Below are positions 34,987-49,263 of a stretch of 64,000 nt of DNA, in pieces (position 1 is the stretch's first letter; each line of letters starts with the position of its first letter). The notes under the pieces are model-generated. The model was not told the DNA's origin and searched no databases. It worked only from the letters and a program-made list of their open reading frames with translations. The stretch is from Myoxocephalus aenaeus (lineage: Eukaryota; Chordata; Actinopteri; Perciformes; Cottidae). The DNA lies in NCBI GenBank assembly GCA_038501785.1, contig JBAMJR010000137.1, positions 4,808,501 through 4,872,500 of the forward strand, in the 5' to 3' direction. A program made the translations under genes and the position numbers.

Positions 34987-36872
34987 ATACTGTATGTTAA
35001 CTTGCTGTTGCTCTGAGAGTGCCTGTTATATTGTTCTGATAGCATTACTTTAAAATAAAAGCGTAAAATACACAAATTTTTCATTAATAATTGAATTTTG
35101 CGCATAATGCGATTAATTGCTGTTAATCACAGAAAAATCATGCGATTAATCGATTAAATTTTTTCAACTTTGCCCAGCACTAATCATAATGTCACTGAAT
35201 GGAACTTCCTTATGTCAGCTGTTAGCGGTGCTGCCATCGTTACCGGCTCTCCTGCTGCCGATTTTGACACAAATGTGCTATTCAGAGGAGCATTATTGGG
35301 ATCGGCGACTAAAAAGCAATAATATTTTGACTGAATATCGGCCAATAACAATTGGTGGTAAAACTTTATTTCATACTATGATGGTAAAATGTGTAATTAA
35401 TCTGCAGTTCACGTGCATGCCGTTGGGATGACGAATTAACTACGGTCCGTTCCCCCTCTAGGACCTGTCGTGAGTCAGTGCCATGTGCAGAGTTCTCAGC
35501 AAGTGAACATACAGCTGAAGGACAACCTTTTTATCCACAACTCCTATATACTGCCCCTTAATAGGGACTAAATGAGGGAAAGGTCCATGGTTTTAGTTTT
35601 CGAGCAGAATGGAGAGACCAGATACAGAGTGATGTGATGTAAGGGGATTCAAATGAGAGCTGCATTAATCCAGATTTCTATCGTCATGGGATGAGTGCTG
35701 CTGTGTTTGGTCAGCCAGTCCAGTTGAGCCCCGTCAAACCTTCTCTGTCCTTGCTCTCTCTTATGTTCTCTGGCTGCATCCCAAGGGATAGTGAAATTAG
35801 TACTCAGCACATCACAGTAAAATGACTGAGGCAATATATCTACGAGCTGCCATCTTTGACATTGATTTATGTCTCCTCAGATCAGTGACCTTTCATAAAA
35901 TAAATACAAGCATGACAGTTCTCTCAATGAGCCACACTGATGGAACATAAACCTCATCAGTGAAAGCATTATTTTGTGTGTGTGTGTCTGTGTGTTTTGC
36001 GGTCTGTACAACATGACACCTCGTATCATTAGACCCTCAGTCAGGTTTGGGAGAAACACAAATGGTAGAAACACAAGGAAGACTGACAAAGAAGGGATCC
36101 TGAAAAAGGTGTTGTTTGTAAAGAGCTGGCAGAAATAGCAGTAGTAGAAATACAGCAGGAAAAAAAAATAGGGGTATAACGTTAAGTAAATTAAATATAC
36201 AGTAGATGCTTCTCTGTTGTTTGAACTGCAAAGAAAATATGTTTGGTTCTTATGACGGATGTGGAGATAAAGGAATGTTTCTCTGGCCGTGCCAACGGTG
36301 TTGGTTTTCACTTTAATTTCTCATGACCTTTTTGCTGCATATTGTTGAATCCATTTCAGAAACTTGGGCATGAAAGCATTAATGCCTTTTTGCTACAGCC
36401 AAGAAGTCATCAAAATCTGCTGGCAAATGGGCAATGTTTGAGTGTTTTTGGCTTATTAACTGTGACCAAGCGTTCATCTGATGAAGCCTCATCTACGTTT
36501 TTTTAAGTTTTCATAGTTTTCTGGGATCTATGCCTTTTTTTTTTTTTTTTAATCTGTCCAGCCTGCACAGCCTCGACTTTTACGTTATTTCATATTTTTT
36601 GACCATCCTGCTTATATTTATTTGCCTATGTATTATATTCCACTTCCCTTGCATGCCTTTGCTGATTTTATGTTTTCATGACTGCAAAAACTATAAATAC
36701 AACTTTTACTGTAGACCAGTGACATGTGTGATTTATTAATTGGGTGGCATTCCTCCACATTAATTTGTTTTTCCTGCCTTGCTTTTCGGCGGCAGCTCTC
36801 TCTGCAGCATTGGTCTCTTCTTCTCTCCTATAATACTCTGCATTCCTGCCTATCCGTGTATACAGAGAACAA
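34987..36872. other. noncoding with a MITE end near 35090-35185
   Basis: Around 35100-35185 repeated GCGATTAAT words end in TTGCCCAGCACTAA, resembling one end of a common fish hAT-type MITE. The rest shows no gene. A (GT)n run lies near 35973-35995, and a T-run of about 20 near 36531-36550. Confidence 0.35.
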
Positions 36873-37172
36873 CAATTGCAACAATTAGTTGATTAATTGA
36901 TGAGTTGATCAACAGAAAATAAGAAGCCACTATTTTGATAATCAAATAATCATTTAAGTCATTTTTAAGCCAAATAAAGGCCAAACAATCTCTGTTCCAG
37001 CTTCTTGTTTTTGAGAAGATGGAACTTTTGTTTTTTTTTATGTGAAAATAAACTGAAAACAAAAACAACATTTGAGGACATCAGCTTGGGCATTCTTCAC
37101 TATTGTGGCATTTTATAGACAAATTAATAGTCAACAGACTAATCGATAATGAAAACAATCATGAGCCCTAGT
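36873..37172 (-). mobile_element. MITE, hAT-like
   Basis: The ends are inverted: CAATTGCAACAATTAGTTGA at the left and CTAATCGATAATGAAAAC then AATCATGAGCCCTAG at the right. This fits a widespread teleost MITE whose other strand starts TAGGGCTGCAACTAA. It is noncoding and about 300 bp. The target duplication is not resolved. Confidence 0.6.
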
Positions 37173-39999
37173 GTCAAACCAAGACATCAGCATACTGCAC
37201 AGCAGGTATATTGGCCAATAAGCATTTTTTTAGATCGGTATACAAAATAAAACATTTGAAGAACTGATCATTTGACCCTTAGTCAGATCTCCCAGTCACT
37301 GATAATAAAACACAGCTCTGCTGCACCTCAGAACCTCATCATAGCTCTAATAAAAGTCTTCCTTCACAATACAGTCCTAAACCCCAAATCATTATATTTT
37401 ATCTGAATGTTTTATGACTGCCCTTTCAAAGGATTTTAGTGTGTTTTACTCACAAAGTTCTCATAACAGCCAGTTTGATGTTAATGTATTATCCAGTTTA
37501 TCTTTTAACTTGTTGGGGATTTACACTGAGATAGAAGAGAGGAAGCAGAGACGCATCTCGGTCAAGACGACTGTGATCAGGACTGCTCTTGGATTCCTGC
37601 ATGTGTTGCCTTGACATTCTCTATTTAAACCAGGCCAAACGGCACAGACGCCGTGTCGAGGTATACCACTGAGCCAGAGCCAGCCTCTTTACCAAACCCA
37701 GGCACCGACTGTGGTCCTGCTTGGCACAGTTTCCACTGAGCAATGTGAGCAAGATTTCCCCAAAGAAATCTAGGTTTAGAAATATGCCATCTTAAAATAG
37801 CTTTGAATCATACATTATTACAAAGCAGGCCTGCCTCCTCTGTCAAACAGCCTTTGCTGCAGTGATAGTCTTCTTGTTTTCTTCAAGCTTCCACATCTGA
37901 AAAGATTCCCAAACATCATTAGCATAGCTTTTTAGTTGACATGAAGAAACTCCCAGATGACTTTTCTGTCTCTCAAAAGTAAATGCACTTAAAAAGGAAA
38001 ACAGCCTTTTGTAGATGATGCAACACACATGAATGGATATTGTCTTGACATTTGAACGTATAAAAGAACAGTTGCTGGGGAATACGGAAACCTACAGAGC
38101 TGCTTTTGGGACATGAGGGCATGTGTTCTGTGTTTCTGTGTGAGTGGAGTGGGTTCCAGCCTGACTCGGCGTGTTTCCCCTGGGTTCAGTAAAGCATAAA
38201 GGATGCTGGGAGGTGTGACACCCCCTACTCAACCTGCCACTGCTTCAGGAGGATTGATTTGACAATTTTACACATGCACACACCACACAAAGGCAAATGC
38301 AACATACTAGAGCGAACTGTGTCAACCGTTCACACACGTTGTCATACAGGTCTAAATACGCACACAGATGTCCTTGGCAACATGGGGAATGGACGACCAA
38401 TCAACAGCAAGCCCCGTTGTGTCTGTCTGTCTTTTGTTCTTGTCAGGAGCGGTGCTGTTCCTCTGTGTGTCCGTGCAGGCGTTGCGTGCAGGATTAGTCC
38501 TAAATTCTCAGCTGGCCAGCAGTGATACTGAAACCAAACAAAAACACATACAACCCTTGCGGCCTGCATGCTCTCATGGTCCGTTTCAGGATGTGCAGGC
38601 GTGTGTAGGTCGGGCCAACACATCGCACCACTGCAAAGCAAAGAAGAGTAAAACATTCAACCCTGTTGCAAACGTTGACAAATGGGAAAATGTTGCGCCT
38701 CGCTTCATTTTCAATTAACAGTTCATTAAAATCAACACTTTGTTGTGGTGTTTCCAAAGGATTTCAATGTCATGTAGTGTATTGGTGAGAAAAAAAAAAA
38801 GGAAGTCTACGGGTCTTGTACTTCTATCCCAGTGGGGACTTTTACCTGAGTGCACACAGATCCGTGGGGACTCGTGTCTCCGTGGGGAACAAAAACAAGG
38901 TTCGAGACAACAATCTGTGTGACTGTGTATGACTGCGCCCCTAGAGTTTACACAGAGTACTGCAGGCCCTTTTGAGGTCATTTGTTCTGATAGTGTGCAT
39001 CGCTGTTTGTTCACTCTATTACGATTGGTCAAAAGTAGTATTAAAGTTTGGGAACACATTTTAAATTGAGTCTTTTTTTTTTTTACCAAAGATAGGCATT
39101 AATAAATTGCTACTTTTGTAAAAATAAATAAATACACAATATGAATATTGATATAGTTGCTATCAATATTTAACTTTTAATAATAATGTATTATTATTAA
39201 TTATCTCATCATTGATATTAGTAACAATAATAACAGCAATAATACATTATCTAAAAGTATATATTTGATTTCTTATGCCATGTCTGTGGTGTAACATGAA
39301 TTAATACAGAGATCAATAAGGTCTTGTTTTGTTGCACTGCTTTATTTGTGTTTTGGGACTGTACAAAATATATTTAATTATATATATATTTATTATATAT
39401 TTAAGTAGTATATCTATAATAGGTCTATAATATCCCAATAATACAGAAACTGTATAGGGTTAGTATATATAACAGTATAGTATTACAGTATTTATATTAT
39501 ATACAGTATAATATGTATTTACACAAATGCTGAGAGGCTACTACTGCTGTCTTTGCTTTGAGAAGGACTCGGGTCAATGGTGGGAAAATACAAAAATGAA
39601 GGAACATGTCATTCAGTGCAACAGTGTGGCTCTTTGATGGCTCAAAATGACTATGTATGTGAAAATAACTCTGTAATCCCAGATTTCAAAGAGTTTAACG
39701 ACCTCTCAATCTTAATTATTAATCTTACAGTGTTATTGTTATGTTAATTTCCATGCTAAACATATTGTGTCTATTTTTGTGTCTTAATACAGTGGCCACA
39801 TTGTTTTTGCAAACTTTAAAGTCACATTCTGAATGTAATTGAATTTCACTGAATTTAATTGAGTTACTTTGAGAGCGAGAGAGATGAATATTCTATTTAA
39901 GAATTGTCTGATTGTAGCATTTCAGCTTTGATATCGTTAAAAGACTTGAGATGCTCAATAGGACACACAATATGTGTTCGGAGGTCAACCAGATCATAT

Positions 40000-40001
<2 letters not shown>
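37173..40001. other. noncoding, no gene seen
   Basis: No supported exon. The section 38810-38900 holds GTGGGGACTT/GTGGGGACTC words common in fish repeats. 39100-39500 is very AT-rich. Confidence 0.35.
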
Positions 40002-40039
<38 letters not shown>

Positions 40040-40050
40040 TGAGAGAGAGA
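40002..40050. repeat. (TG)n(GA)n microsatellite
   Basis: About 17 TG units followed by GA units. Confidence 0.95.
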
Positions 40051-41136
40051 ATATTCTTCTCCTGTTTTCCCTGAGGGGTTGTGTGATTGACCGAACCCTA
40101 AAGTTATTTCATGTCCATGCTACCAAACTGCATTAGCGCGCCCGGCCGTTGTCGCTCAGCCCGCCTGTCTCTCAATAAGATAAGGGGATATTTCCCGGCC
40201 CAATATTGCTTGTGCTGTTCTGTGCTGTCACTGAATACAATGACCATCACCACATTCAATGAATATTATTGCATTTTTCTCAGGATTCTGTCAATGTGGA
40301 AGACAGTTTTGTGGGAGTAGAAGTACACGCTGTTTTTGCCGTGGTCTGATATCCGAGCTGCCTCTTGGAGAATGGAGTTGATACTGCGGTGTGTTGTCCA
40401 GTCTGTTAATGTAATATGAGGCAGCTGTCGAACGTCCATTAATGTATATCATTTACAAGAAGTCACCTGATGCAGCAGTTGCAAGCCGTTGTCATTGTTC
40501 TGGTTTGAAAGGACCTCATGGAGGAAAAGAGTGAAAAAAAGAGTGAAATAACTGTTGTTGATTGAAAGTTGACAAAGAATGAAGATTAGAGGCCCGAGGA
40601 GGGAGCTGTTTGTGGATAGGGATCAATAACGGCAGAACTGTAAAAGACCTCTAACTAAAGGACCAGATAGACCATTGTGTCATTCAGGGAACAATTCTAA
40701 CCTTCATCTTTTGGTCCTTGAGTGACCATTCAGGAGGAATGACAGTTCAGTGTCGCAGACCAGTATGGTTTCATGGCATTGTCCTTTCTGATCCACGGCT
40801 GTTTGCAGAGGTTCGCATAGTGTATATCTTTCTTTGTGTGGTTCTACTCATTCAAGGGCGGGAGCTAATGCTAAGTGGGAGCCAAAGGTCCTATTCATAT
40901 TTTCAGTAACTACAAAAACCTGAATACAGTATGGTGCAGAAGAGCCAAAATCACAGCAGTACAAATAATAATCTGGAGCAGTGGCGGCTGGTGGCATTTT
41001 TTTTTTTGGTAGGGCTATCTAATCCCACTATGATTCAATGCAAAAAAAGGTATCACGCATTACTAATTTGCAGTTAAATATTTAACATTCATCCCAACAC
41101 TTTGACATAATAAGGACATCTTATTAATACAATTCT

Positions 41137-41181
41137 GTATGTATGTATGTATGTATGTGTGTGTATATATAGATATATATA

Positions 41182-41244
<63 letters not shown>

Positions 41245-41247
41245 ATA
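41137..41247. repeat. (GTAT)n(TA)n microsatellite
   Basis: GTAT units, then about 40 TA units with a few ATCT or AGAT interruptions. Confidence 0.95.
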
Positions 41248-41369
41248 TCATGTCTCATACCCCTCCGAAAGACAGTCCTGTACTGATGATTTCAAATGTA
41301 TTGATAAATTCCCAAAACCAACGTAAGAGCTGTGCACAAAGGCACAAAAACGATACTTATGTTTGCATT

Positions 41370-41540
41370 CAGGGTTTCCCCTACCGTTATAATAGGGGGG
41401 CGGGGCGCCCCCCTGAAAAAACCCTCCGCCCCCCTGTAATTTTCTCGACAGCGCCAGATCACAAGTCGTCATTTAAGGTTCTCTTTCATATAGAACAGGT
41501 CTACACCTTGTTCTGTTATTAAACAAACTAAACGGACATA
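41370..41540 (+). repeat. dispersed repeat, copy 2
   Basis: CAGGGTTTCCCCTACCGTTA is followed by a GC-rich hairpin (GGGGGGCGGGGCGCCCCCC), then AAGGTTCTCTTTC and TATAGAACAGGTCTACACCT. It matches 21833-21928 but is longer in the GC-rich centre. It lies inside the composite hAT element. Confidence 0.7.
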
Positions 41541-43123
41541 TTTTATTGATCTTATCCACACAGCTTGTCATTTCTGTCTCTAAATGGTCGCGTTAACACT
41601 TCTCCTCTGCTCTGCATCGCGCACAGCGGAGTTCCGCCCTGATTCGCGCAGACACGTGCGCGCGCACAGACAGGTGAGCGCTGAGCACACAGCAGCGGAC
41701 AGAGAGCTGGCTTCACATATTACAAAAGTACAAAGTACACGGACATAAAACTAAGTCATTAATAAATACATGGAGAAAAGCCTGTACTTTCGGGTAAATG
41801 TTTACGTTATGCCGTTAACAGGTTACGCTTGCGCATGCGCATAGCGACTGGCCGACTTTTGGCTCTTTGCCAGAAGTCTCCGTGACGTCCTTTCTGCTGC
41901 TGCGTCTCTCAAAACAGAAAACAGATCTCAGACCAACGTTGAACATGAATTGTATCAAATCTACAACCCGTTTATAAAGATGTGTAGAGGCTCACTGCTC
42001 CACTAATACTGATGCAACCTGATGCTCACATATCTCACTCATTCTGTTTCGTTTGGCAAAAAAAAAATAGCTTATTGTTTTCCACAATGAGCTATTTAGT
42101 AGTAACTAAATATTAGTTATTTTTTTGCACAGATATAACTTTATTTTCATTGTTCTAAGTGATTGCAATTTAAAAATACAAAAATGTCTGATGGAGCAAT
42201 CTGATTTACTTGAAAGTGATTGCAATTTTCTTTATTCTGTTATTTATAAAAGCACAGATGGAGTCACAAAATGAAGTTATTTATAGAAAAAGTTTGAGAA
42301 CCACTACTTTAAGTGTTTGTGTTGGTGTCGCCGCCGCCGTTTTTAACGTGTCTGTTACGTCATGCAGTGAGCCTCGTCTTCATTTTAAAGAAAAGCAAGC
42401 ATGGACTGCATCCAGCAGCTAGCTTAGCCACACCGTGCTGATGTAGCTTAGGTCTGCACAGAGCTGCTCCCTTTCACGCGAGTCTGCTGTCTTATGCTGA
42501 GGTCCGGCTGATCTGGGACCAGGTGTTTCACCTGTAGTTTCTCCACCAAAGGTCTTCTCTCAAACGGGTGTTGGAGGGGAGATTATACCAAGTTAGCGTT
42601 TGGTTTTTCTGTGAAGAGTAGCGCTCCTGCTCTCACTCGCTGCTGCATGTTGTTATCATGGGTGGCGCGCCTCGTCTGCCCGAGGAGACAGAGACAGGGG
42701 AACACGCAGCCTTGGGCTTGATGAGAATAGCCCTCCCAGAAGTCTTTTTTAGAGCGCTGATTGGATAAATTGTATGTCATTCATTTATTTCTTTAATCAG
42801 TGATTGGCTAAACTGCGTATTAGACCCGTCTTCCTTGGGCTAGCCCCACGACGTGGACGAGCCCCAGAGAAGTGCATGTGAGCAGCTCATAGGTGCACTA
42901 GCACAGGAGGACAAGCAGGAAAAGCAGATATTTGGCGCAGATATCCTATTTTACAAATATTACTGGGTATATTCCATAGCTCAAAAAACACAAATATTGA
43001 CTGTGTATCATTTATTCATATAATTATATTTTTTATAATAAATATCTTTATTTTTTTTGTGGTTCAAGGTGGGTGGGGCCAAGCCCCGTTGCCCTCTATT
43101 GGCCGGCCGCCACTGAAATGGAG

Positions 43124-44659
43124 TAGTGTCATAGTTTCACAATTCGTATAATTAGAAGTTCATTTATTCATGCATTTCTCATATGATGGAACAGTCACTT
43201 ACTGGATTTTTATTTTATTGATTGATCCAAAGGACAAGAATGTCTGGGTTCAAATGGACTGAGCAGTCTACAGGTGCCCACATGATACCAACACTGATAA
43301 TCATATATTACTAATATATGTTTACTAAGAAACTTTTTTTTCATCCATCAAAAGAAGCCAAAGATCTTAAATGTCAAATTTTGTCAAAATCTGTGTTATC
43401 ATTATTTGCTGAAGTAGTAAAAAAAAAAGCCTGTTGGTCAAAAGCAAGATTGGTAAGATTGATTGTGTTGCAAATTGTATTGCAGAAAACATAAACTAAT
43501 CAGACCTGCAGCTCATTCTGTCCTCTGTTCTAAACCTGAACCGCAGCTTGTGACTTGCCCATTGACTTGCATTGTGGCTTTTTGGAAGTGCAGTAAGACC
43601 TCCTACGCGTAGTTGAGTATAGTCACCTACAATGTACAAAGTATAAAAACTAAGTTTGCATCTTTTCCTAATTAAAACTTGGATCATAACTTCATTTATT
43701 CCGATTATTTAAATGAGCAATGAGGAAAAAAAGCTTTAAAAAAATGCACTGTTTTGCTTTTCAGATCAATTTTCAATCTCACTTCTCATTTCCTGAGATT
43801 TATGCACTCTGTCTGGTTTCTGTCAGGATCCACACAAAACATGACTACTCCCCTTTCAAACAAAAATAAATAGCGTATATTTTTCTGCCTTGCATGCTTT
43901 CCTTCCATGTTGTATCAGTAGAAAGAACAAAGAGACATACTTTTTAATTATCCGTCATCTTCATTATCTCCCTCATTTCTTATTTGGCTATTAGATTAAT
44001 ACCATTAAATCTGTTGTCAGATTTCCGCCTGGTTGGGGGAGAGTTGTGTGGGAGGATTTCTCATGAAATCCAAAACAAAAATGTTTTCCTTGCTGCTGGC
44101 GTTTTGCAGTGGTGGCATTCACAACAATGAATGGGGAACGTCAAGACTGCTTTTACTTCTTTCTTTCTTTTTTCTCACCAAGTTCACAATTTTTACATAT
44201 TAAAATGACTTAATGCTTTTTTATCTGTCTCGCTCTCTCTTACTTCCCCTCTCATCAGTAACCAAACCCCATTGACGGCTTCAATTAAACCCTGTGAAAT
44301 TGCCCCAGTATCTGTCTCCCATTGGGACCATTTAGCTGTGTTTAGCTCTCTGCAAGCTGGGCTTGTTGCCAGGCAAACTTTAGAGAGTGTTTCATGTTCC
44401 TGCTTAAAATGTAGGCCAACCCAGCCCCCAAGTGCCACCTGGCCAGCCTCAGAGCCCACAAACTGAAGGATGAGTTCATACTGCGAGTTAACCTGGTTGG
44501 TAGTTTGCTCAGGTGCATTAAGTGGTCACATGCAATCATCCTTCTCCTGCTGTGGTACATTTTGTGAGAATTACTAAAATGTATTTAGCTGATGAGTTTG
44601 ATTACTTTGTTTACTCAAAGACCAACTTGTCAAAAACATTTGCTCGCGTCTGGTTTAAC
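43124..44659. other. noncoding, no gene seen
   Basis: No recognised exon or repeat ends. Confidence 0.35.
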
Positions 44660-45000
44660 TTGAACAAAGACGACAGCCAGCTAAAGTGCACAAATGTTCT
44701 TCACTTTTTGGTCAGAGACCAGAGTGTTGGACAAATACAAATCTGCGATGGCGCGAGAGGAAAAGTGAAGGGATCATCAAATGTCTTTCATGGCAATCCA
44801 CCCATTAGTTCTCAAGACATTTCACTCAACCACAAATGTCAACCTCATGGTACATCATCAAATTCATTTGGATCTCATTCGTCTTCTGGGTACCATGCAT
44901 GTCCGTAAAATACAATCCTCCCAACCAAAGTAGTGGATGGACTAACATGACCATCGCTAGAACCATGCTGCTAGCTTGGCAAAAAGCAAACATCAGCAAA
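44660..45000 (+). repeat. dispersed teleost repeat
   Basis: Carries GATGGCGCGAGAGGAAAAGT, CATGGCAATCCACCCATTAG, AACCAAAGTAGTGGATGGAC and AACCATGCTGCTAGCTTGGC in the order seen in a common fish repeat. The class is not certain (possibly a LINE 3' region). The ORFs here are accidental. Confidence 0.5.
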
Positions 45001-46479
45001 GCAATACTTTACTTTCTTTACTCCCGTAATGTTGACATTGTCTTTAAATGTATGCAGATTTGATAGTGCCCCTTTTTGTCTGCAGTGACGGTAATACAAG
45101 TTCCCTTTGTTCTGGGGAAGGTCTCTCCTGTAGTCTTGTCTTTGATACGGTTTTACACCACTGTGAATCTGCGTTGAGGCTTGTTAAATGTCCTCTTGAA
45201 TCTAGACAATGTGGTCCATGACGCAGGGCCACACAAAAATACAAATCTAGTGTATTCATTCTGCTTTCATTTGTTGATTGGGGGTAAATCAAAAAACTGA
45301 CTGTACAAAAGGCAACATTGGCTTGAATAATGTGCGTGTGTTTGTTCTGTAAAAGGGATTACTTAATGATTGGTTGAGACGGTCCTCCTCTGAGAGGCTG
45401 CGCTGCAAAACAAAGAGCTGCTATGGTAACAGTCAAGGGTGAAGGAGGAGGGTGTGTCTGTGGTGTTGTGCTTGAAGTGGCGGGTTGGACATTGGCAGGC
45501 GGAATGGCGCGGGAGCAAGTGATGCCTACTGTGGTCCTTTGCCGTTCCCGCTGCTCACAAAGTCTCTGCTTTGCTTCTCTTCCTGTTTCCCGCCTCGCTC
45601 TCTCGTCGTTGTTCTGAAGCGAGTGGGAGGCTGTGAGGAGAACAAACGGTGAATCTCAATGAGACAGCTGAGAGGAAACTCATTTTCTCGCTCTGTCTCT
45701 TTCTGATGGACCCTTTATTCTTTATTTACAAGCAGCACAGCTCGGCATGATCGGGGTATTACACGATTTATCAACATATGTTTAACAATGTGGAAATGCT
45801 GTAAGGGGATTTAAATGTTGTTCAGTTAGCTGACCCCAATAAAGATGACGGATGTCTGCTTCATGAAGGGCAGCAGAGATTATTTCATGGATTACTTAGT
45901 GTCTCAGAAAGTTCTCCCCATAATAATTAAATTTACTCTTTTGGACAGTCTGTCAAAACTTAAAGCAGATGGTCTTTGGAGAAATAGTATCAAGATGATA
46001 CATTAGGAAGTGGCTGTATTACAGTTATGCTGCCATTTTTTTTATAAGAGAAGGTGGATGGCTGCAGTGACTCCCGGTTAAAAGGGAAGAAGCTTGAATA
46101 TTTCCGTTACTTATTTCTACCATATAGATTGAAAGAATATGGTCTCCTTCCAGCATGAATACAGTAAATCAAACATGTATTGCTTTGTGTTGAGGCTCCA
46201 TACCCTGTCGGTTACTTTTTTGTGGTCCTGATCATTGGGCTCAGAGGCTGATTCTGATTTGATGTCATATCTCCAACTGAAATCGGTTTTATTCAAAGAA
46301 AATAATTATTTTTTCCACCGTACACAATATGCCCTCTAGGTCTAGGAGATAAATTCAACTTAGTCAGTCATCAAGCCATCAACCTCTGTATTCCATCTTT
46401 TGGGCATGAAAACTACATTTTAAGTAATAAGAGGTACTTGGATGCTGACAACTTCATCATTTTTGTTATAGTTGCAAGG
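45001..46479. other. noncoding, no gene seen
   Basis: A GC-richer part near 45430-45620 has no splice-supported ORF. Confidence 0.35.
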
Positions 46480-46870
46480 GTCTAGAGCCTATCCCAGCAT
46501 GCCTTGGGTTGGAACCTTAACTGTATATAAGAAGTGGATGTAGTCATCTTGGCGTCACTCATTGGTTTGTAGACTGCCTGTTTTGAGGCCTTGAGTTTGG
46601 CGATTTCGCCGAGGCAATCTTGAGACGCCGTACACGTCTCTGGTAGCGACAGCCATCTGTCGGATCGCAGTAAGCCCGCCCCAAAGCATACTCCACTTTA
46701 TGGTCTATTTTACTCAAAAAAGGACGATCATTTATGAAATGAACATCATGCTGTATTGAAGACTTGAAACTAGAGAATGAGACCATAAACTCATGTTTTC
46801 AATATTTACTGAGGTAATAAATCAAGTGAGAAGTAGGTTCATTTTCTCATTGACCATACAATCTGACTTA
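46480..46870 (-). repeat. dispersed teleost repeat
   Basis: Contains GAGCCTATCCCAGCATGCCT at the left, then TGTATATAAGAAGTGGATGT, GATTTCGCCGAGGC and CTTGAGACGCCGTACACGTC, and AATGAGACCATAAACTCATG at the right. These phrases are typical of interspersed fish repeats, and two families may adjoin near 46505-46515. Confidence 0.5.
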
Positions 46871-49263
46871 TTTTCCCCCTGCAAGTCAGTAGCGAGAATG
46901 CAAGTTTTATTTATTTTTTAAACACTTTTTATTTAGTTTTCAGCATCATAACAGGCATTTTAATTTTTTTAACTATGTAGTCTTGGTACACATGATATTC
47001 AGGTACAGTGTACAACACACAGAAAAAACAGACATCAAAGAGAATGCAGGTTTTAAGACACATTGGCTTCACTCGGTAGAACGGTACTGATTTCAGTAAC
47101 ACTTGCCTTTGAAGACCTTGTTTAGTGTTTACACCATTCAATGCTAATATGATGTATCCCATGAATTTCTATCATCCATAAAGAATGAGTACATTTATTT
47201 TGCCCCTAATTAAATGTGGTTTAGATTTAAATATCCTCCTTTACGTCCCATTAGGCCTACATGTATCTATGCAGGCATTTGTGTGGGATATCAGTCTTTT
47301 TAAGACATTAACACGTTATGTCTATTTTTCTCTGCAAATGTTTGTGTCCGTTTGTGCAAAAGAGGGAGAGAGCACCAAGCAGAAATCACTCTTCAATTGA
47401 AACAGCAATTCCCTCTGTGCTGAGTAGCAGCAGGTTGCCAGGTCTCCATCTTAAATGTTTTTAATAATAGAAAATATTATTTCTCTCCATGTTCACTTCC
47501 TCTCTGGAAACTTTGTGAAATCATCCGTATTCCATCCCTGTTTGTCTGCTTTTAACTTTGAATTCACTAGACGGGTCTAATTTTTCTTCCTTTCATTGTG
47601 ATAAATGAGCTGCAAGCTGCATTTGGACCACAGTGTGCACATACAGGTACCCACACAAATGTAGCTGAATGTATTTCATGTTAACAGTTACCAGCTAGGT
47701 TTACAATCACAGTAGCATTGTATTGTCAAGCCCTAATTGTAAATGTATGTGGTGCTTGTTTTTATGCTTCATAGACCAATTTTATTAGGTTTTAAACAAA
47801 ACAAAAACATTTTAATATCACTAAGCTATCCTCACGACCCTTAGAGCAGAGCCAACTATTTTTCTTTCTTTCCAACCTGGGCACACGAGTAGCTGGTTTT
47901 AAATGTCTGGTTACATCGGCAAATACATTACTTGTTTCTGATAACCAGATAACTATTTTTAATTGTGATCAAGCATGCAAAATATGGTTTGGCCATAAGT
48001 GTTGTCTGATTCTGTCAAAGAAGCAGAATCGGTTTACCTTCAGCCAGTCAAAACGGATACAAAACGTACCGTAATACTGCAGTTAGCTATAGACCAAGGC
48101 TTCAATGGTTCAAGAACAGTGTTTCTTAAGTCTACCATTTCCTGCAAAATGATAAGACGTAACTTATTTTATGTTAAATACACATATATATGAATTAATT
48201 AATTCAACTTCTTCTCTTGTTACATTTTGAACACAATTTGGAACTGTTCAACCAAACTAAACTCATGTTGGATGTATTTTAGACCACCTTTTGTCAATTA
48301 TGTCAAGAACAGGATGTCACATTTGTGACCTGTATTATCATGTTTTATTTCAGAGAAAAAAGATGCAAAAAAGTATGTAAAAGGCACCAGTGAAAGTTAC
48401 ACTTTAAATGAATTCTACCAGTGACTAAAACGATCAAAGCAGCAGTTTGTTTCAACACATATGTTTTAGGTTTCGTAAAGCAGTGGTGAAGCTTGGGTAG
48501 GGCTATATGATTTAATTTAATTTCATAATGAAGTAGATGTTCTGATATTGATCTATCACTATGCAAATGCACTCCAATAATTGATTAATAATTTGATGTT
48601 CATGCAATGAACTGTGCAATGCATCAGACTAAACTTTTCATTCATCCAATATGAACAAAAGATAAAAATCTTTGTACGTACAACCAGTAGTTTAACTACT
48701 CGGCTCGCTGCAGTGATGTTGAAGTGTCCTTGTTAAATTGGCAATGCGCAATATGACCGGGGATGTGATCTAACTGAGTTAAAGGCATTTAAAATTCATC
48801 TCAACTTTACATACAGCAGTGATTTTGATCCTTACTTTCCCACGCCCTAAAAGGATTTGTTCATTCATAGGCTAATGGGATCGATAGAGATACTTATTTC
48901 TGTCGTTCTCCATTTACAGGAGACTTGAATAATCATGTTATCCTTTGGCTGATGATCTCTCTTCATGGTTCTTTCACACTCTTCTGACCTGTCTTGTCTC
49001 TTCCCTGTTGAAGCCCGACTGTCTAATTTTCTGGTGTGAACAGAGGTCTTATCTTAGAATTCAAGACGGAGAGACATTAGTATTCCCGAAACCCTCACTC
49101 TGACTCAGCCATCTGCTGCCTTCGGAATGCTTCTCTCACCCTTCTTGTTACCTCTTTATACACACCTACGCAAACACACACGATTAAGACATGCGTCTGC
49201 AGCATGCCTTGCACAAGTGGTGCCAAGCTGTCTGTAACCAACAGACAATTGGGTTACTGGAGT
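46871..49263. other. noncoding, no gene seen
   Basis: AT-rich, with short ORFs only. Confidence 0.35.

Larger units (their letters stand above)
40979..43115. mobile_element. composite hAT-type element
   Basis: Left end CAGTGGCGGCTGGT at 40979 and right end GGCCGGCCGCCACTG finishing at 43115 are inverted. The flanks ATCTGGAG (40971-40978) and AAATGGAG (43116-43123) match at 6 of 8 bases, consistent with an aged 8-bp hAT target duplication. The 2.1-kb body has no transposase. It contains GTAT and TA microsatellites (41137-41247) and a nested dispersed repeat (41370-41540). Confidence 0.65.

Noticed and set aside
35877..36311. 144-codon minus-strand ORF with hydrophobic run
   Set aside because: The hydrophobic part is translation of A-rich DNA (poly-Phe/Tyr). 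No conserved motif.
38715..39089. 124-codon minus-strand ORF
   Set aside because: Lys-run start from a T-rich tract and GTGGGGACT repeat words; no domain.
41139..41522. 127-codon ORF starting with Tyr-Ile repeats
   Set aside because: Translation of a TA microsatellite and dispersed repeat DNA.
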